DNA of 64,000 nucleotides from contig CAZASI010000002.1 of the NCBI GenBank assembly GCA_964487795.1, positions 124,001 through 188,000 on the forward strand. Reading direction: 5' to 3'. The position numbers were made by a program, and so were the translations under genes. Position 1 is the stretch's first letter; every line of letters starts with the position of its first letter. A model generated the notes under the pieces. That model had not been told where the DNA came from. It did not search any database and saw only the letters and a program-made list of their open reading frames with translations. Origin of the DNA: Patescibacterium sp964487795. GTDB taxonomy: Bacteria > Patescibacteriota > Patescibacteriia > Patescibacteriales > Patescibacteriaceae. This document shows positions 53,027 through 62,491 of this stretch, one piece after another.

Positions 53027-54252
53027 TTTACTTAGATTATTCAGCAACAACACCATTAGATCCGGCAGTATTAAAGAAAATGCTGCCGTATTTTTCGCGT
53101 GACTTTGCTAACCCGGCGTCGATCCACTCTGTTGGTCAATCAGTCTTAAAAGCGGTAGAAGACGCGCGACATGACCTTGCAAAAGTTCTTGACCTTAAAG
53201 CATCTGAACTTATTTTTTGTTCCGGCGCGACAGAAGCAAATAATTTGGCTATCCAAGGTTTAGCTAAAGCACTTCGAGCAAAAGGGGACAAACGAAATCA
53301 TATTATTACAAGTGTAATAGAACATGATTCTATTCTTGAACCCTTACATGCTCTTGAAAAATACGGTTATAAGGTAACGTGTCTACCAGTGAATAAAGAT
53401 GGAGTTATTAGTTTAGGCTCACTTGAAGCTGCTATCACAGATCAAACAATGCTAGTCAGCATCGGGTTTATAAATAGTGAAGTTGGTTCAATACAACCGC
53501 TATCAAAAATTGGTCGCTTAATCAGAAAAATAAATGAACGAAGAATGAAAGAATGGCTAAATACTCAAACGCGTAAACGAGGAGTTAAGCCGCAGCCAAT
53601 TTATTTTCACTCTGACGCGACTCAGGCCGCAAATTATTTTTCCTGTTCTGCGAAACTTCTCAATGTTGATATGCTCAGTTTTTCAGGTCATAAAGTATTT
53701 GGACCAAAAGGTATTGGACTTTTAACCGTTAAGCGCGATACCCCATTGGAAGCTTTGTTATACGGCGGTCATCAGGAGCGTAATTTGCGAAGCGGCACCT
53801 TAAATGTTCCGGCTATTATTGGTTTTGCTGACGCCTTTGTCAGAGCTCAAAAAAATTATAAAAAATCTAATCTTGCTGTAACTTTACTAAAAAATTACTT
53901 TGCTCGTGAATTAAAAAAAGCAATTCCTCAAATTAAAGAATCAATTAATCTTGGCAGTGTTTCGGCGAGTCATGCCAATTTTTTATTTAAAGGAGTAAGT
54001 GGTGATGCGTTGGTAGCAGCACTGGATGAAGTTGGTGTTGCCGCCTCGACCGGATCAGCTTGTGCTTCTGGCGACTTAAGCGCTTCACATACCATCACTG
54101 GTCTTGGTTATAATGAGCAGGAGGCTCGTTCGGCTCTACGTTTTACTCTTTCACGGCTGAATACCAAAAAAGAGCTAAAGATTGCTGTAACACGGATTAA
54201 ACAGGCCTATAAGAACTCCATTCAACGATTTGAGAAGGCGAGCAAGGCATGA
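53023..54252 (+). CDS. Cysteine desulfurase (NifS/IscS family)
   Basis: A 409-residue PLP enzyme. It begins MIYLDYSATTPLDPAVL, has CSGATEANNLAIQGL, a PLP lysine in SFSGHKVFGPKG (Lys224), and a reactive Cys347 in STGSACASGDLSASH. There is a short insertion before the IYFHSDATQ block (about residues 175-190). It moves sulfur from cysteine to Fe-S or thiolation pathways. No scaffold gene (iscU/sufU) or thiI/mnmA is in the window, so the acceptor is unknown. Confidence 0.94.
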   Translation: MIYLDYSATTPLDPAVLKKMLPYFSRDFANPASIHSVGQSVLKAVEDARHDLAKVLDLKASELIFCSGATEANNLAIQGLAKALRAKGDKRNHIITSVIEHDSILEPLHALEKYGYKVTCLPVNKDGVISLGSLEAAITDQTMLVSIGFINSEVGSIQPLSKIGRLIRKINERRMKEWLNTQTRKRGVKPQPIYFHSDATQAANYFSCSAKLLNVDMLSFSGHKVFGPKGIGLLTVKRDTPLEALLYGGHQERNLRSGTLNVPAIIGFADAFVRAQKNYKKSNLAVTLLKNYFARELKKAIPQIKESINLGSVSASHANFLFKGVSGDALVAALDEVGVAASTGSACASGDLSASHTITGLGYNEQEARSALRFTLSRLNTKKELKIAVTRIKQAYKNSIQRFEKASKA

Positions 54253-54258
54253 TATAGT
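54230..54258 (+). promoter_or_regulatory. Promoter with extended -10, leaderless arrangement
   Basis: TTGAGA (54230-54235), 17 bases, TATAGT (54253-54258) preceded by TGA (54250-54252). The ATG at 54267 is 9 bases after the -10, so the transcript would be nearly leaderless. Confidence 0.7.
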
Positions 54259-54266
54259 AAAGCTGT

Positions 54267-54683
54267 ATGAATATTACGTTTTCCAAGCTTTTGAGCTCGA
54301 TATACTTAGGTTTTGAGATGCTGCGTTTATGGACACGCGGTCTTTTTAATGACCGTATAATCCGTATTTTGATTATCGTATTACTTGTCCTCCAGCTATC
54401 AATTTGGGGCATTGCCATTATTCTCGTGCAAAGTATTGGCTCAGCTTTAGCCGTGCTTCACTATAATGTGGTCTTCGGCATTGATAAAGTTGGTGAAGCC
54501 TCACTGATTTATCTGACGCCAGTATCCATTCTTATTATTTTGATCATTAATCTTATATTTGCTTCGTATTGCTTGGCGAGCCGTCAAAGAAACGCCGCAC
54601 TCATTATTTTAGGTGTCAGTATTTTTGTGCATATTTTTACAATTCTTGCTTTGTATTTTTCTTATCTATCGAATTTCAGTTAA
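54267..54683 (+). CDS. Small integral membrane protein of unknown function
   Basis: A 138-residue protein with three to four TM helices (about 34-62, 78-100, 110-132) and short loops. No motif is recognised. It lies directly upstream of mraY (1 bp gap) and may be translated with it, which suggests a wall-synthesis link but nothing firm. Confidence 0.65.
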   Translation: MNITFSKLLSSIYLGFEMLRLWTRGLFNDRIIRILIIVLLVLQLSIWGIAIILVQSIGSALAVLHYNVVFGIDKVGEASLIYLTPVSILIILIINLIFASYCLASRQRNAALIILGVSIFVHIFTILALYFSYLSNFS

Positions 54684-54684
54684 T

Positions 54685-55731
54685 ATGGAAAAACAAATTA
54701 TTATCGTACTCGCTCTTTCAAGTTTAGCCTTTTTATGCGCGATTGCGTGGACTCCGTTATGGACATCTTTTTTATATAAATATAAGTTTGGTAAAACCAT
54801 TAGAAACTCCGGAGATACACCGATTTTTTCAAAGCTCCATGCCGCCAAAAGTGGAACGCCGACAATGGGCGGTGTATTGGTATGGCTTACAACAGTAGTT
54901 TTTGCTTTTGGATTCTTCTATTTGTCAGAAATATTTTCATGGCCACTTTTGGCTGACCTCAATTTCTTGTCACGTACCGAAACCTGGCTGCCGCTTGGTT
55001 GTTTAGCTGCATCAGCATTAGTTGGTCTTTTGGATGATTGGCTTGATGTTAAGGGAAAGGGGACTAAAGGCGGTGGAGGACTGACAATGTCAAAGCGGCT
55101 TATGATTTATACAGCCATTGCGGCTATCGGAGCGCTGTGGTTTTATTTTAAATTGGGACGAGATACTTTTAATATCCCTTTCTTGGGTGATTTTCATTTG
55201 GGCTGGATGTATATCATCGTCTTTATTGTTGTTATCGTCGGCACTGCTTTTTCGGTTAATCAGACTGACGGCTTGGATGGATTGGCCGGAGGAACGCTTC
55301 TCATCAGCTTTGTTTCATACGCGGTGATTTCTTTTATGAATCAGCGTTATGACCTGGCGACTTTTTGCGGTGTTATTGCCGGAGCCTTACTGGCCTTTTT
55401 ATGGTTTAACATTACGCCGGCTCGATTTTATCTGGGGGATACCGGTTCAATGAGTTTAGGAATTACGCTTGGAGTTATTGCGATGTTAACTGATTCTGCT
55501 TTGATCTTAATGGTGATTGGTGTAATTTTTGTGATCGAAGCACTTTCAACCATCCTTCAAATTTTGTCGAAAAAAATTCGTCATAAAAAGATCTTTTTAT
55601 CATCTCCAATCCACCATCACCTAGAAGCAATTGGTTGGTCAGAGGCGAAAATAGTTATGCGTTTTTGGGTTGTCGCCGGCATTTCTGCGGCTAGCGGACT
55701 TTCCATTTTCTTGCTAAATAGATTTCATTAA
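54685..55731 (+). CDS. mraY: Phospho-N-acetylmuramoyl-pentapeptide transferase
   Basis: A protein of about 348 residues with ten TM helices. Motifs: HAAKSGTPTMGGVLVW, LLDDWLDVKGKGTKGG, NQTDGLDGLAGGT, and the PIHHHLEAIGWSE histidine loop. It makes lipid I from UDP-MurNAc-pentapeptide and undecaprenyl phosphate. The ATG at 54685 gives the family N-terminus; an in-frame ATG at 54613 would add residues inside the upstream gene. An FtsW/RodA-type gene follows 11 bp later, resembling a shortened dcw cluster. Confidence 0.96.
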   Translation: MEKQIIIVLALSSLAFLCAIAWTPLWTSFLYKYKFGKTIRNSGDTPIFSKLHAAKSGTPTMGGVLVWLTTVVFAFGFFYLSEIFSWPLLADLNFLSRTETWLPLGCLAASALVGLLDDWLDVKGKGTKGGGGLTMSKRLMIYTAIAAIGALWFYFKLGRDTFNIPFLGDFHLGWMYIIVFIVVIVGTAFSVNQTDGLDGLAGGTLLISFVSYAVISFMNQRYDLATFCGVIAGALLAFLWFNITPARFYLGDTGSMSLGITLGVIAMLTDSALILMVIGVIFVIEALSTILQILSKKIRHKKIFLSSPIHHHLEAIGWSEAKIVMRFWVVAGISAASGLSIFLLNRFH

Positions 55732-55742
55732 TTTTTATTATC

Positions 55743-56876
55743 ATGTTGGAGCGCCTTAAAGATTTATTACATAGCCGATCAGAGTTTTCTGCTAAGCGCC
55801 CTCAAGCTGATCGTCGCTTAATAGCGATTATTGCCTTGCTTGTGATTTTCGGTCTTATTATGTTGGCGAGCGCGTCTTCTATTGTTGCCTATAATACATA
55901 TCAAGACACGTATTATTTTTTTAAACGCCAACTCCTGAGTATTCTTATTGGCGTTATTGTTTTTTGGGTTTTTTCTAAAATTGACTATAAGATTTTTAAA
56001 AAGCTGGCACTCCCGATGCTTATTGCCTCGATCGGTATTCTTTTATTAGTGTTTGTTCCGGGATTAGGTCGAGAGGTTAATGGCTCACAGAGTTGGTTAA
56101 ATATTTTTGGTTTCTCTCTTCAGCCTTCTGAATTGGTTAAATTTTCGTTCTTAGCCTATCTTGCGGCATTATTTGAAAAAAGCTCTGAAACTCCAAAGCG
56201 TTTCTTTTCTTTTTTAATAATATACGGCGTCATCGCATTGTTAATTCTTTTGGAGCCTGACATTGGTACTTTATTTGTCTTAACCGCCGCCGCTTTTAGC
56301 GTATATTTTATTGGTGGTGGGAAAATCAAGCATTTAATCATCCTGTTAGTTATCGGACTACTTGGCTTATATATTATGGTTCATTTGCCAGGTCAAGAGT
56401 ATCGACTGGAGCGTTTTAAATGTTTTATTGATACGGGGCAAGATAGTCGAGGTTCATGTTATCAAATAAACCAATCTCTCATAGCTATTGGATCCGGAGG
56501 AATTACCGGTCGAGGACTTGGTGAAAGCCGGCAAAAGTTTTTATATTTGCCCGAAGTACAGAACGATTTTATTTTCGCAGTTATTGCTGAAGAAACTGGA
56601 CTCATAGGTGCGGGTGCAATTATTATTTTATTTGCCTTCTTGGCTTTTCGCTCTTGGGCAATTGCCAAAGGCGCGCCCGATGGGTTTGGACGAAACTTTT
56701 GCGTCGGTATCTCAGTTTGGCTTGTTGTGCAGGCAATTTTAAATATTGGCGGTATTACCAATTTCTTACCGATGACCGGGGTGCCCTTGCCGCTCATTAG
56801 TTATGGCGGAACTGCAGTTATTGCATCAATGGCCGGCTTAGGAGTCGTCGCCAATGTTAGTCGTTATACATCATAA
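55743..56876 (+). CDS. SEDS peptidoglycan glycosyltransferase (FtsW/RodA)
   Basis: A 377-residue protein with ten TM helices. Motifs: GLIMLASASSIVAYNT, REVNGSQSWLNIFGFSLQPSELVKFSF (SEDS signature with the catalytic Asp/Glu loop region), GRGLGESRQKFLYLPEVQNDFIFAVIAEETGL, and LPLISYGGTAV. It polymerises lipid II. Being next to mraY suggests FtsW (division); RodA would pair with the mre/mrdA operon at 21094-25445. Both names are possible, so no symbol is given. Confidence 0.93.
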   Translation: MLERLKDLLHSRSEFSAKRPQADRRLIAIIALLVIFGLIMLASASSIVAYNTYQDTYYFFKRQLLSILIGVIVFWVFSKIDYKIFKKLALPMLIASIGILLLVFVPGLGREVNGSQSWLNIFGFSLQPSELVKFSFLAYLAALFEKSSETPKRFFSFLIIYGVIALLILLEPDIGTLFVLTAAAFSVYFIGGGKIKHLIILLVIGLLGLYIMVHLPGQEYRLERFKCFIDTGQDSRGSCYQINQSLIAIGSGGITGRGLGESRQKFLYLPEVQNDFIFAVIAEETGLIGAGAIIILFAFLAFRSWAIAKGAPDGFGRNFCVGISVWLVVQAILNIGGITNFLPMTGVPLPLISYGGTAVIASMAGLGVVANVSRYTS

Positions 56877-56877
56877 T

Positions 56878-57240
56878 ATGAAAAAACTTTTTCTATTGTT
56901 TTCCTGTGTTATAGTTCTTAGTGCTTGTGGCACAGTTAAAACAAATCAAAATATACAGTTAGCTGAAGCGAGTATTCCGCCGGGTAAGTTTTATTTTAAA
57001 TCAACCACTTGCCTGCATTGTAAAACTGTCGATACCTATATTACGGAAAATAACATTCAGCAAAAAGTTTTCTTTGTAACGCGTGAAATAAACAATGACT
57101 CAAGCGCCGTTGCTATTCTCAAAACCATTGGCAAGAAATGTCTATTGAGCGATGCTGAATTAGGAGTTCCATTATTCTGGGACGGCACAAATTGTTATAT
57201 AGGTGATAAGGAAGTTATTGAATATTTTAAAACCTTATAA
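56878..57240 (+). CDS. Thioredoxin/glutaredoxin-like lipoprotein
   Basis: A 120-residue protein. The lipobox VLSAC (Cys17) follows a short signal peptide, and the mature part has STTCLHCKTVDTYITENNIQ, with a CxxC redox motif (CLHC) before a helix, and GVPLFWDGTNCYIGDKEVIEYF, resembling a glutaredoxin-like fold with cis-Pro. It is likely a thiol-disulfide exchanger attached outside the membrane. The start overlaps the end of the SEDS gene region by position only (TAATATG). Confidence 0.78.
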   Translation: MKKLFLLFSCVIVLSACGTVKTNQNIQLAEASIPPGKFYFKSTTCLHCKTVDTYITENNIQQKVFFVTREINNDSSAVAILKTIGKKCLLSDAELGVPLFWDGTNCYIGDKEVIEYFKTL

Positions 57241-57242
57241 GT

Positions 57243-58733
57243 ATGAAACAAGAAAACCCGCATATACGTTTACGTGTCGCACCCTCACCAACAGGATTTT
57301 TGCATCTTGGTACTTTGCGCAGCGCCTTGTTTGGCTATCTCTTAGCAAAACACTGGGGTGGTTCGTTTATTTTGCGTATTGAAGATACGGACCAAAAAAG
57401 GGAAGTGCCAGGCGCTGTTGAGAGTCTTATAAACGTATTTGACCGACTGGGCATTTGTTTTGATGAAAGTCCCGAGAAGAATGGAGATTATGGACCATAT
57501 GTTCAAAGCCAACGTCTTCCATTATATAAAAAATATACTGAAGACTTGGTAGAGAAAGGCGAGGCATATTATTGTTTTGCCACACCCGAAGAACTTGAGG
57601 CATTACGCCAGGAACAAACAGCTCAAAAAATCGCACCGCGCTATGACCGACGTTTTAGAGATTACCCCTTGGAAGAATCAAGGAAACGCATTGCGGCGGG
57701 GGAGGCATATGTTGTTAGGCATAAAATGCCTTTAGACGGCACAGTGACTGTTAAGGATGAATTACGCGGCGAAATTAGTTTTAATGCGTCGGATCTTGAT
57801 GATTATGTTTTACTAAAGTCAGACGGATTTCCCACCTATCATCTATGCTCGGTGATTGACGATCACGAAATGAAAATCAGTCATGTTACACGAGGAGAGG
57901 AGTGGATCCCGTCTTTGCCTAAAAATGTTTTATTATATAAATCATTTGGCTGGGATGCACCTAAATTTATACACATGCCACTTATTTTAAATAAGTCGGG
58001 CGGAAAATTAAGCAAACGCCAAGGTGACGTGTTTGTTGAACAATACCTTGAGCAAGGATATCTTAAAGAAGCATTGATTAATTTTTGCGTGCTGCTTGGT
58101 TGGCACCCTAAAGATAATCAAGAATTCTTCAGCATGGAGGAACTTGAAAAAGTTTTTGATATTGATGGTATTGGCATAAGTCCGGCCATTTTTGATCAAG
58201 AGAAACTTGATTTTATAAATTCATATTATATAAAACAAACACCGCTCCAGCACTTGCTTGAATTGGCCCGTCCGCATATGAGAGATTTAATGAGCTCCGC
58301 AACTGACGAGAAAAGTTCTGACGCGTTTATTATGAAAATTCTCGCGCTTGAACAACCTCGCATCAAGGTCCTTTCGGAACTCAAGGAGTCTACTCAGTTC
58401 TTTTTTAAAGATCAACTTGAGTATGACGCCGAACTTCTTGTTTGGAAAAAATGTGACCTTAAAGAAACACTAGCTAACCTACGGTTACTAAAAGAAAGAT
58501 TAGAATTAATTGCAGAAGAGGAGTGGAGTCAGGAATTGCTTGAAACAACAATTGTTTCATGGCTCAAATCCTCGGAATTTCCTTTAGGCAATTATCTGTG
58601 GCCAATGCGTGTTGCTCTGAGCGGTCAAAAAGCTAGTCCTGGTCCCTTTGAAATTGCTGCAATTCTTGGAAAAACTGAAAGCTTAGCGAAAATTGAGCGA
58701 GCGACTATCCTTTTGTCTAAAAATGTGCTATAA
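57243..58733 (+). CDS. gltX: Glutamyl-tRNA synthetase
   Basis: A 496-residue class I synthetase. The HIGH motif appears as HLGT in APSPTGFLHLGTLRSALF (residues 21-24), and KMSKS appears as KLSKR (255-259). FILRIEDTDQKREVPGA and HVTRGEEWIPSLPKN are the usual GluRS signatures. The anticodon-binding domain is C-terminal. With GatB (37536) it probably supports the indirect Gln-tRNA route as a non-discriminating enzyme. Confidence 0.97.
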   Translation: MKQENPHIRLRVAPSPTGFLHLGTLRSALFGYLLAKHWGGSFILRIEDTDQKREVPGAVESLINVFDRLGICFDESPEKNGDYGPYVQSQRLPLYKKYTEDLVEKGEAYYCFATPEELEALRQEQTAQKIAPRYDRRFRDYPLEESRKRIAAGEAYVVRHKMPLDGTVTVKDELRGEISFNASDLDDYVLLKSDGFPTYHLCSVIDDHEMKISHVTRGEEWIPSLPKNVLLYKSFGWDAPKFIHMPLILNKSGGKLSKRQGDVFVEQYLEQGYLKEALINFCVLLGWHPKDNQEFFSMEELEKVFDIDGIGISPAIFDQEKLDFINSYYIKQTPLQHLLELARPHMRDLMSSATDEKSSDAFIMKILALEQPRIKVLSELKESTQFFFKDQLEYDAELLVWKKCDLKETLANLRLLKERLELIAEEEWSQELLETTIVSWLKSSEFPLGNYLWPMRVALSGQKASPGPFEIAAILGKTESLAKIERATILLSKNVL

Positions 58734-58734
58734 T
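58726..58734 (+). promoter_or_regulatory. Extended -10 promoter of the M23 peptidase gene
   Basis: TGCTATAAT; the -10 hexamer is perfect (58729-58734). It overlaps the gltX stop. The predicted start is near 58741, about 11 bases before the ATG at 58752. Confidence 0.65.
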
Positions 58735-58751
58735 ATAAGTGAAATTTAAAC

Positions 58752-59993
58752 ATGTTTCGAAACGCAAAAATAAAAACCATTTTTATCACTCTTACACTGG
58801 CGGCTGCTTCGGCCGCTCTTGTGGTTTCTATCCAAATTGCGCAAGCGGCCACAACTCCGAATATTAGTTCGGATATTCAGGATTTAAACAATACAATTGA
58901 ACAGAAGAAAAAACAGTTAAACGATTTAAAAGCTAAACAGGAAGCTTATCGTAAGGCCCTGGAGGAAAAACAAAACGAAAAAGCCAGTTTACAAAATCAG
59001 ATTGCTATTGTAAGTAGCCGCATGTCTGAGGCTGAGCTTAAGCTTGATCAAGTTCAGGTCGATATTGAAACTACGAATCTTGAAATACAAAAGATCGGTT
59101 TGGAAATAGCAGAAAATGATCAATCAATCGCACAGAATAAAAGTCGCCTAACCACCGCCATTAAATTATTAAGTCAAGAAGGACATAAATCGCAACTTGA
59201 GATTTTGTTACTTAATAACTACCTGACTGAGTACATGAATCAACTGCAATACCTTCAGGATATTAACGGAAAGATTTCAGAAGGCTTGAATGATTTAAAG
59301 GTAGCAAAACTTGGGTTAGATGAAAGTAAAACTAAACTTGAAGTCAACAAAGAAAAATTGCGCGACTTGCGTCAGGATCTTGAACAAAATAAAGTACAAC
59401 TTGCTTCCGAACGTGACACTAAGAATTATATTCTTGATGAAACAAAATCTTCTGAAGCTGAGTACCAACGCCTACTAGCTTCTGCTCGACGCGAGCAACA
59501 ATCCGCATCAGCTGATATCGTTTCTTTAGAGAAGAGCATGCGTGATAAAATCAATAAACAAGGTGGAGATAAAGTCGCTTTGAAATATGATGGATTTATT
59601 TGGCCCGTACCAAAAAACACCATTACCGCATTTTTCCGAGATCCATCATATCCGTTCCGATATATTTTTGAACATGCCGCTGTCGATATCCGCGCCAGTC
59701 AATCAACGCCAATCCGAGCAGCCGCTTCCGGTTATATCGGTCGCGCCAAAAACGGTGGAATGGGTTACAGCTACATTATGATTGTTCATGCTGACGGTTT
59801 GGCTACGGTCTACGGACACGTTTCAAAAATTTATGTGAAAGAAGATGAATATGTAAGTCAGGGACAAATTATTGGTTTGTCAGGAGCAATGCCCGGAACC
59901 CCAGGTGCAGGCCCACTTACCACAGGCCCTCATTTGCACTTTGAAGTGCGTCTTAATGGAATTCCCGTTAATCCGGTAGAATACTTGCCCTAA
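58752..59993 (+). CDS. M23 (LytM-type) peptidase with coiled coil (EnvC/NlpD-like)
   Basis: A 413-residue protein. A signal anchor (about 12-33) is followed by a long coiled coil (about 38-275) and then a LytM domain. The LytM zinc residues are all present: His308 and Asp312 in HAAVDIRA and His394-Leu-His396 in GPHLHFEV. Similar proteins are EnvC (division, activates amidases, usually degenerate) and active M23 endopeptidases; since the metal residues are intact this one may be catalytic. It acts outside the membrane on peptidoglycan. Confidence 0.92.
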   Translation: MFRNAKIKTIFITLTLAAASAALVVSIQIAQAATTPNISSDIQDLNNTIEQKKKQLNDLKAKQEAYRKALEEKQNEKASLQNQIAIVSSRMSEAELKLDQVQVDIETTNLEIQKIGLEIAENDQSIAQNKSRLTTAIKLLSQEGHKSQLEILLLNNYLTEYMNQLQYLQDINGKISEGLNDLKVAKLGLDESKTKLEVNKEKLRDLRQDLEQNKVQLASERDTKNYILDETKSSEAEYQRLLASARREQQSASADIVSLEKSMRDKINKQGGDKVALKYDGFIWPVPKNTITAFFRDPSYPFRYIFEHAAVDIRASQSTPIRAAASGYIGRAKNGGMGYSYIMIVHADGLATVYGHVSKIYVKEDEYVSQGQIIGLSGAMPGTPGAGPLTTGPHLHFEVRLNGIPVNPVEYLP

Positions 59994-59997
59994 CCAC

Positions 59998-60003
59998 TAG
60001 AAT
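59998..60003 (+). promoter_or_regulatory. -10 box, leaderless arrangement
   Basis: TAGAAT ends 8 bases before the ATG of the antiporter gene at 60011. Confidence 0.4.
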
Positions 60004-60010
60004 AGGCCCC

Positions 60011-61738
60011 ATGCAAAGCCTTTTAACCCATATTTCACCTGAATACACTTTGTTTTTTGAACTGAGTGTTGTTATTAGTATTGGAGTAATTGTGGCGATT
60101 GTCATGCGCCTTTTGCGACAGCCGCTTATTGTGAGCCACATCATCACCGGACTTATCGTTGGTCCTTTTATTTTAAATTTTATTCAATCTTTTGAAATTT
60201 TTAATTTGTTTAGCGAAATCGGTATTGCAATATTATTGTTCACTGTCGGTCTTAGTCTCACGCCCCATGTTATAAAAGATTTTGGTAAAATTGCTTTGGT
60301 GACAGGAATCTCTCAAGTGTTATTTACTGCAATCCTTGGTTTTTTTATTTGTTTGGCCTTCGGTTGGCCGGTCAATGTTGCAATATATGTTGGAATCGCT
60401 TTGGCTTTTTCCAGCACCATTATTATTTTAAAACTTTTGTCGGATAAAGGTGAGCTCGAATCATTGCATGGAAAAATATCGATTGGATTTTTGTTAGTGC
60501 AAGATCTTATCGCATTAATCCTGTTATTTACAATTCCAATTGTTTCATCGCCCGACGCTTCATGGATCAGTATCGGCCAAATGTTTCTAAAAGGAATTAT
60601 TTTAAGTTTAATGGTGTGGACCATCGCTCATAAAATACTAAAACCGCTCAATTCGTTTCTTTCAAGTTCGCAAGAGCTTTTGTTTTTATTTTCAATTAGT
60701 TGGGGATTTATCGTCGCTGCTTTGTTTAAAATTTCTGGTTTTTCAATTGAAACCGGTGCGCTTATTGCCGGCGTATCATTAGCGGCAATGCCTTCGCGCT
60801 ATGAAATAAGTGCGCGTCTTTCAACCTTACGAGATTTTTTTATTGTAGTCTTTTTCATTTTACTCGGCGCTCAAATGGTCCTTACGGGCTTGTGGGACGT
60901 TGTCCCTATGGCGATTACCTTGTCGTTATTTGTCTTAATCGGAAATCCCATCATTCTTATGGTTATTATGGGTTTATATGGTTACCGGAAACGAACATCA
61001 TTTAAAACTGGCTTAACTGTAGCGCAAATCAGTGAGTTCTCTTTGATTCTTGTTGCACTTGGAATGAAACTCGGACACGTTGATTCACGTGTTTTGTCTG
61101 CAGTTACTCTAATCGGCTTGATTACAATCTTTTGCTCCAGTTACATGATCATGTATTCCGATAAGTTATATAATTTGCTTGAACCATTGCTTTCAATTTT
61201 TGAAAAAAATTCACCAACTGAAAAAGCATTTAAACAAAAACGCTATCCAATTATCCTGTTCGGCTGTAATCGTATAGGGCATGACTTCATTGACGCATTT
61301 AAAAATGGGCGAAAAAAATTCCTCGTTATTGATTATAGCCCGGAAACAGTTGCTCAATTGACACGCATGAAGATTCCAACAGAGTTCGGTGATGCAGGCG
61401 ATATTAATCTATTAGAAACACATGACTTAACAAGCCTAAGTCTTGGGGTTTCGACAATTCCACATCTTGAAACAAACCTACTGATCACTAAAGAGATCAG
61501 AAAATGCAACACAAAGGCTACTTTAATGGTTGTGGCACACAGCATCAAAGACGCACTGACACTGTATAAAGCCGGTGTTGATTATGTTATCCTGCCACAT
61601 TTCTTAGGTGGTCGCTATGCAACAGATATATTAGTTAAGCATGGTTCAAAAAGAAATAAATTCAGCGCTCTTAGAAATAAACATCTAAGCTATCTTCACA
61701 ATAAGGTTAAATTAGGACACGATCATCCGTCGTTTTAA
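60011..61738 (+). CDS. CPA2 (KefB-type) cation:proton antiporter with RCK/TrkA-N domain
   Basis: A 575-residue protein. An N-terminal membrane domain has about twelve TM helices, with GIALAFSSTIIILKLLSDKGE and FLLVQDLIALILLF, containing the conserved Asp region of the CPA2 family. A cytoplasmic TrkA-N/RCK domain follows from about residue 410, with a Rossmann-like FGCNRIGHDFIDAF and a VIDYSPETVAQL strand end. It probably exchanges K+ or Na+ for H+, with NAD(H) or a nucleotide as regulator. The stop codon overlaps that of the convergent gene. Confidence 0.9.
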   Translation: MQSLLTHISPEYTLFFELSVVISIGVIVAIVMRLLRQPLIVSHIITGLIVGPFILNFIQSFEIFNLFSEIGIAILLFTVGLSLTPHVIKDFGKIALVTGISQVLFTAILGFFICLAFGWPVNVAIYVGIALAFSSTIIILKLLSDKGELESLHGKISIGFLLVQDLIALILLFTIPIVSSPDASWISIGQMFLKGIILSLMVWTIAHKILKPLNSFLSSSQELLFLFSISWGFIVAALFKISGFSIETGALIAGVSLAAMPSRYEISARLSTLRDFFIVVFFILLGAQMVLTGLWDVVPMAITLSLFVLIGNPIILMVIMGLYGYRKRTSFKTGLTVAQISEFSLILVALGMKLGHVDSRVLSAVTLIGLITIFCSSYMIMYSDKLYNLLEPLLSIFEKNSPTEKAFKQKRYPIILFGCNRIGHDFIDAFKNGRKKFLVIDYSPETVAQLTRMKIPTEFGDAGDINLLETHDLTSLSLGVSTIPHLETNLLITKEIRKCNTKATLMVVAHSIKDALTLYKAGVDYVILPHFLGGRYATDILVKHGSKRNKFSALRNKHLSYLHNKVKLGHDHPSF

Positions 61739-62418
61739 CGCAGGGAAGTAAATAAAACTGCTTTGCGACCGGAAGGTTGCTCGGTAGGAGAGTAGTCATT
61801 AACAGCCTCAAAGAAATTTTGATATCCGTATCGATTGTTTTTTCCTCCTTGTATACCCGGATCTTGAACGATAAACTCCTGTTTTTTATCATCATATCCA
61901 GAAATCACAACAACGTGATAGTCTATATCCGTTCCTTTGTAAGGGGAATTAAGTAAAAGTCTTACGTCAACCGGAGCAATCACGGGTCTATTTTCAGCAA
62001 TTTCTTTCTTGATGTCATTAAGTAGGGGATTTAGAGATACGGTTCCTTGCCAAGAAAGCTCAGCCAAGTTAACTATTTCTGCGATTCTTTCCATTGACTC
62101 ATCTTTGCTTACACCAAAGCTTTTTTCTTTAACTGCTAATATTTTTAATATTTGATTTTCGGCTTGTGTTGGAGTAATTTTATTACCGTTGTAAAAATTG
62201 TCAGTTATAACTATACTTGTTTCTTCACAAGCATTAAGCCAGGGCTCTTGCCAATTTTCTTGAGGCGCCTGCGAACTAAAAGGCATAGTGAGGCTTTTAG
62301 ATCCTGGTGTTTGATCTTTTGTTGGGCTAATTGTTTTGTATAGCACAAAGAAACAAAATCCAGCAATTGCCGTTAGAACCAAGTAGAGTAGATATTTAAT
62401 ATAATGTTTTTTATGCAT
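61735..62418 (-). CDS. Membrane-anchored C39-like peptidase
   Basis: A 227-residue protein. A signal anchor (about 9-28) is followed by a C39_2 domain. Catalytic Cys64 is in LNACEETS, after the family motif PFSSQAPQENW; His168 is in DIDYHVVVISGYD; and Asp186 is in VQDPG. It is papain-like and would cleave peptides outside the cell, but without the ABC transporter that normally accompanies C39 proteases. A paralogue is encoded divergently at 62492. Confidence 0.82.
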   Translation of the reverse strand: MHKKHYIKYLLYLVLTAIAGFCFFVLYKTISPTKDQTPGSKSLTMPFSSQAPQENWQEPWLNACEETSIVITDNFYNGNKITPTQAENQILKILAVKEKSFGVSKDESMERIAEIVNLAELSWQGTVSLNPLLNDIKKEIAENRPVIAPVDVRLLLNSPYKGTDIDYHVVVISGYDDKKQEFIVQDPGIQGGKNNRYGYQNFFEAVNDYSPTEQPSGRKAVLFTSLR

Positions 62419-62491
62419 AAAATAGCTTTATAGTATAATTTCTGCTACCGTTACTATACTATAACGCGTCTAACTCATTAAAGATACAGTT

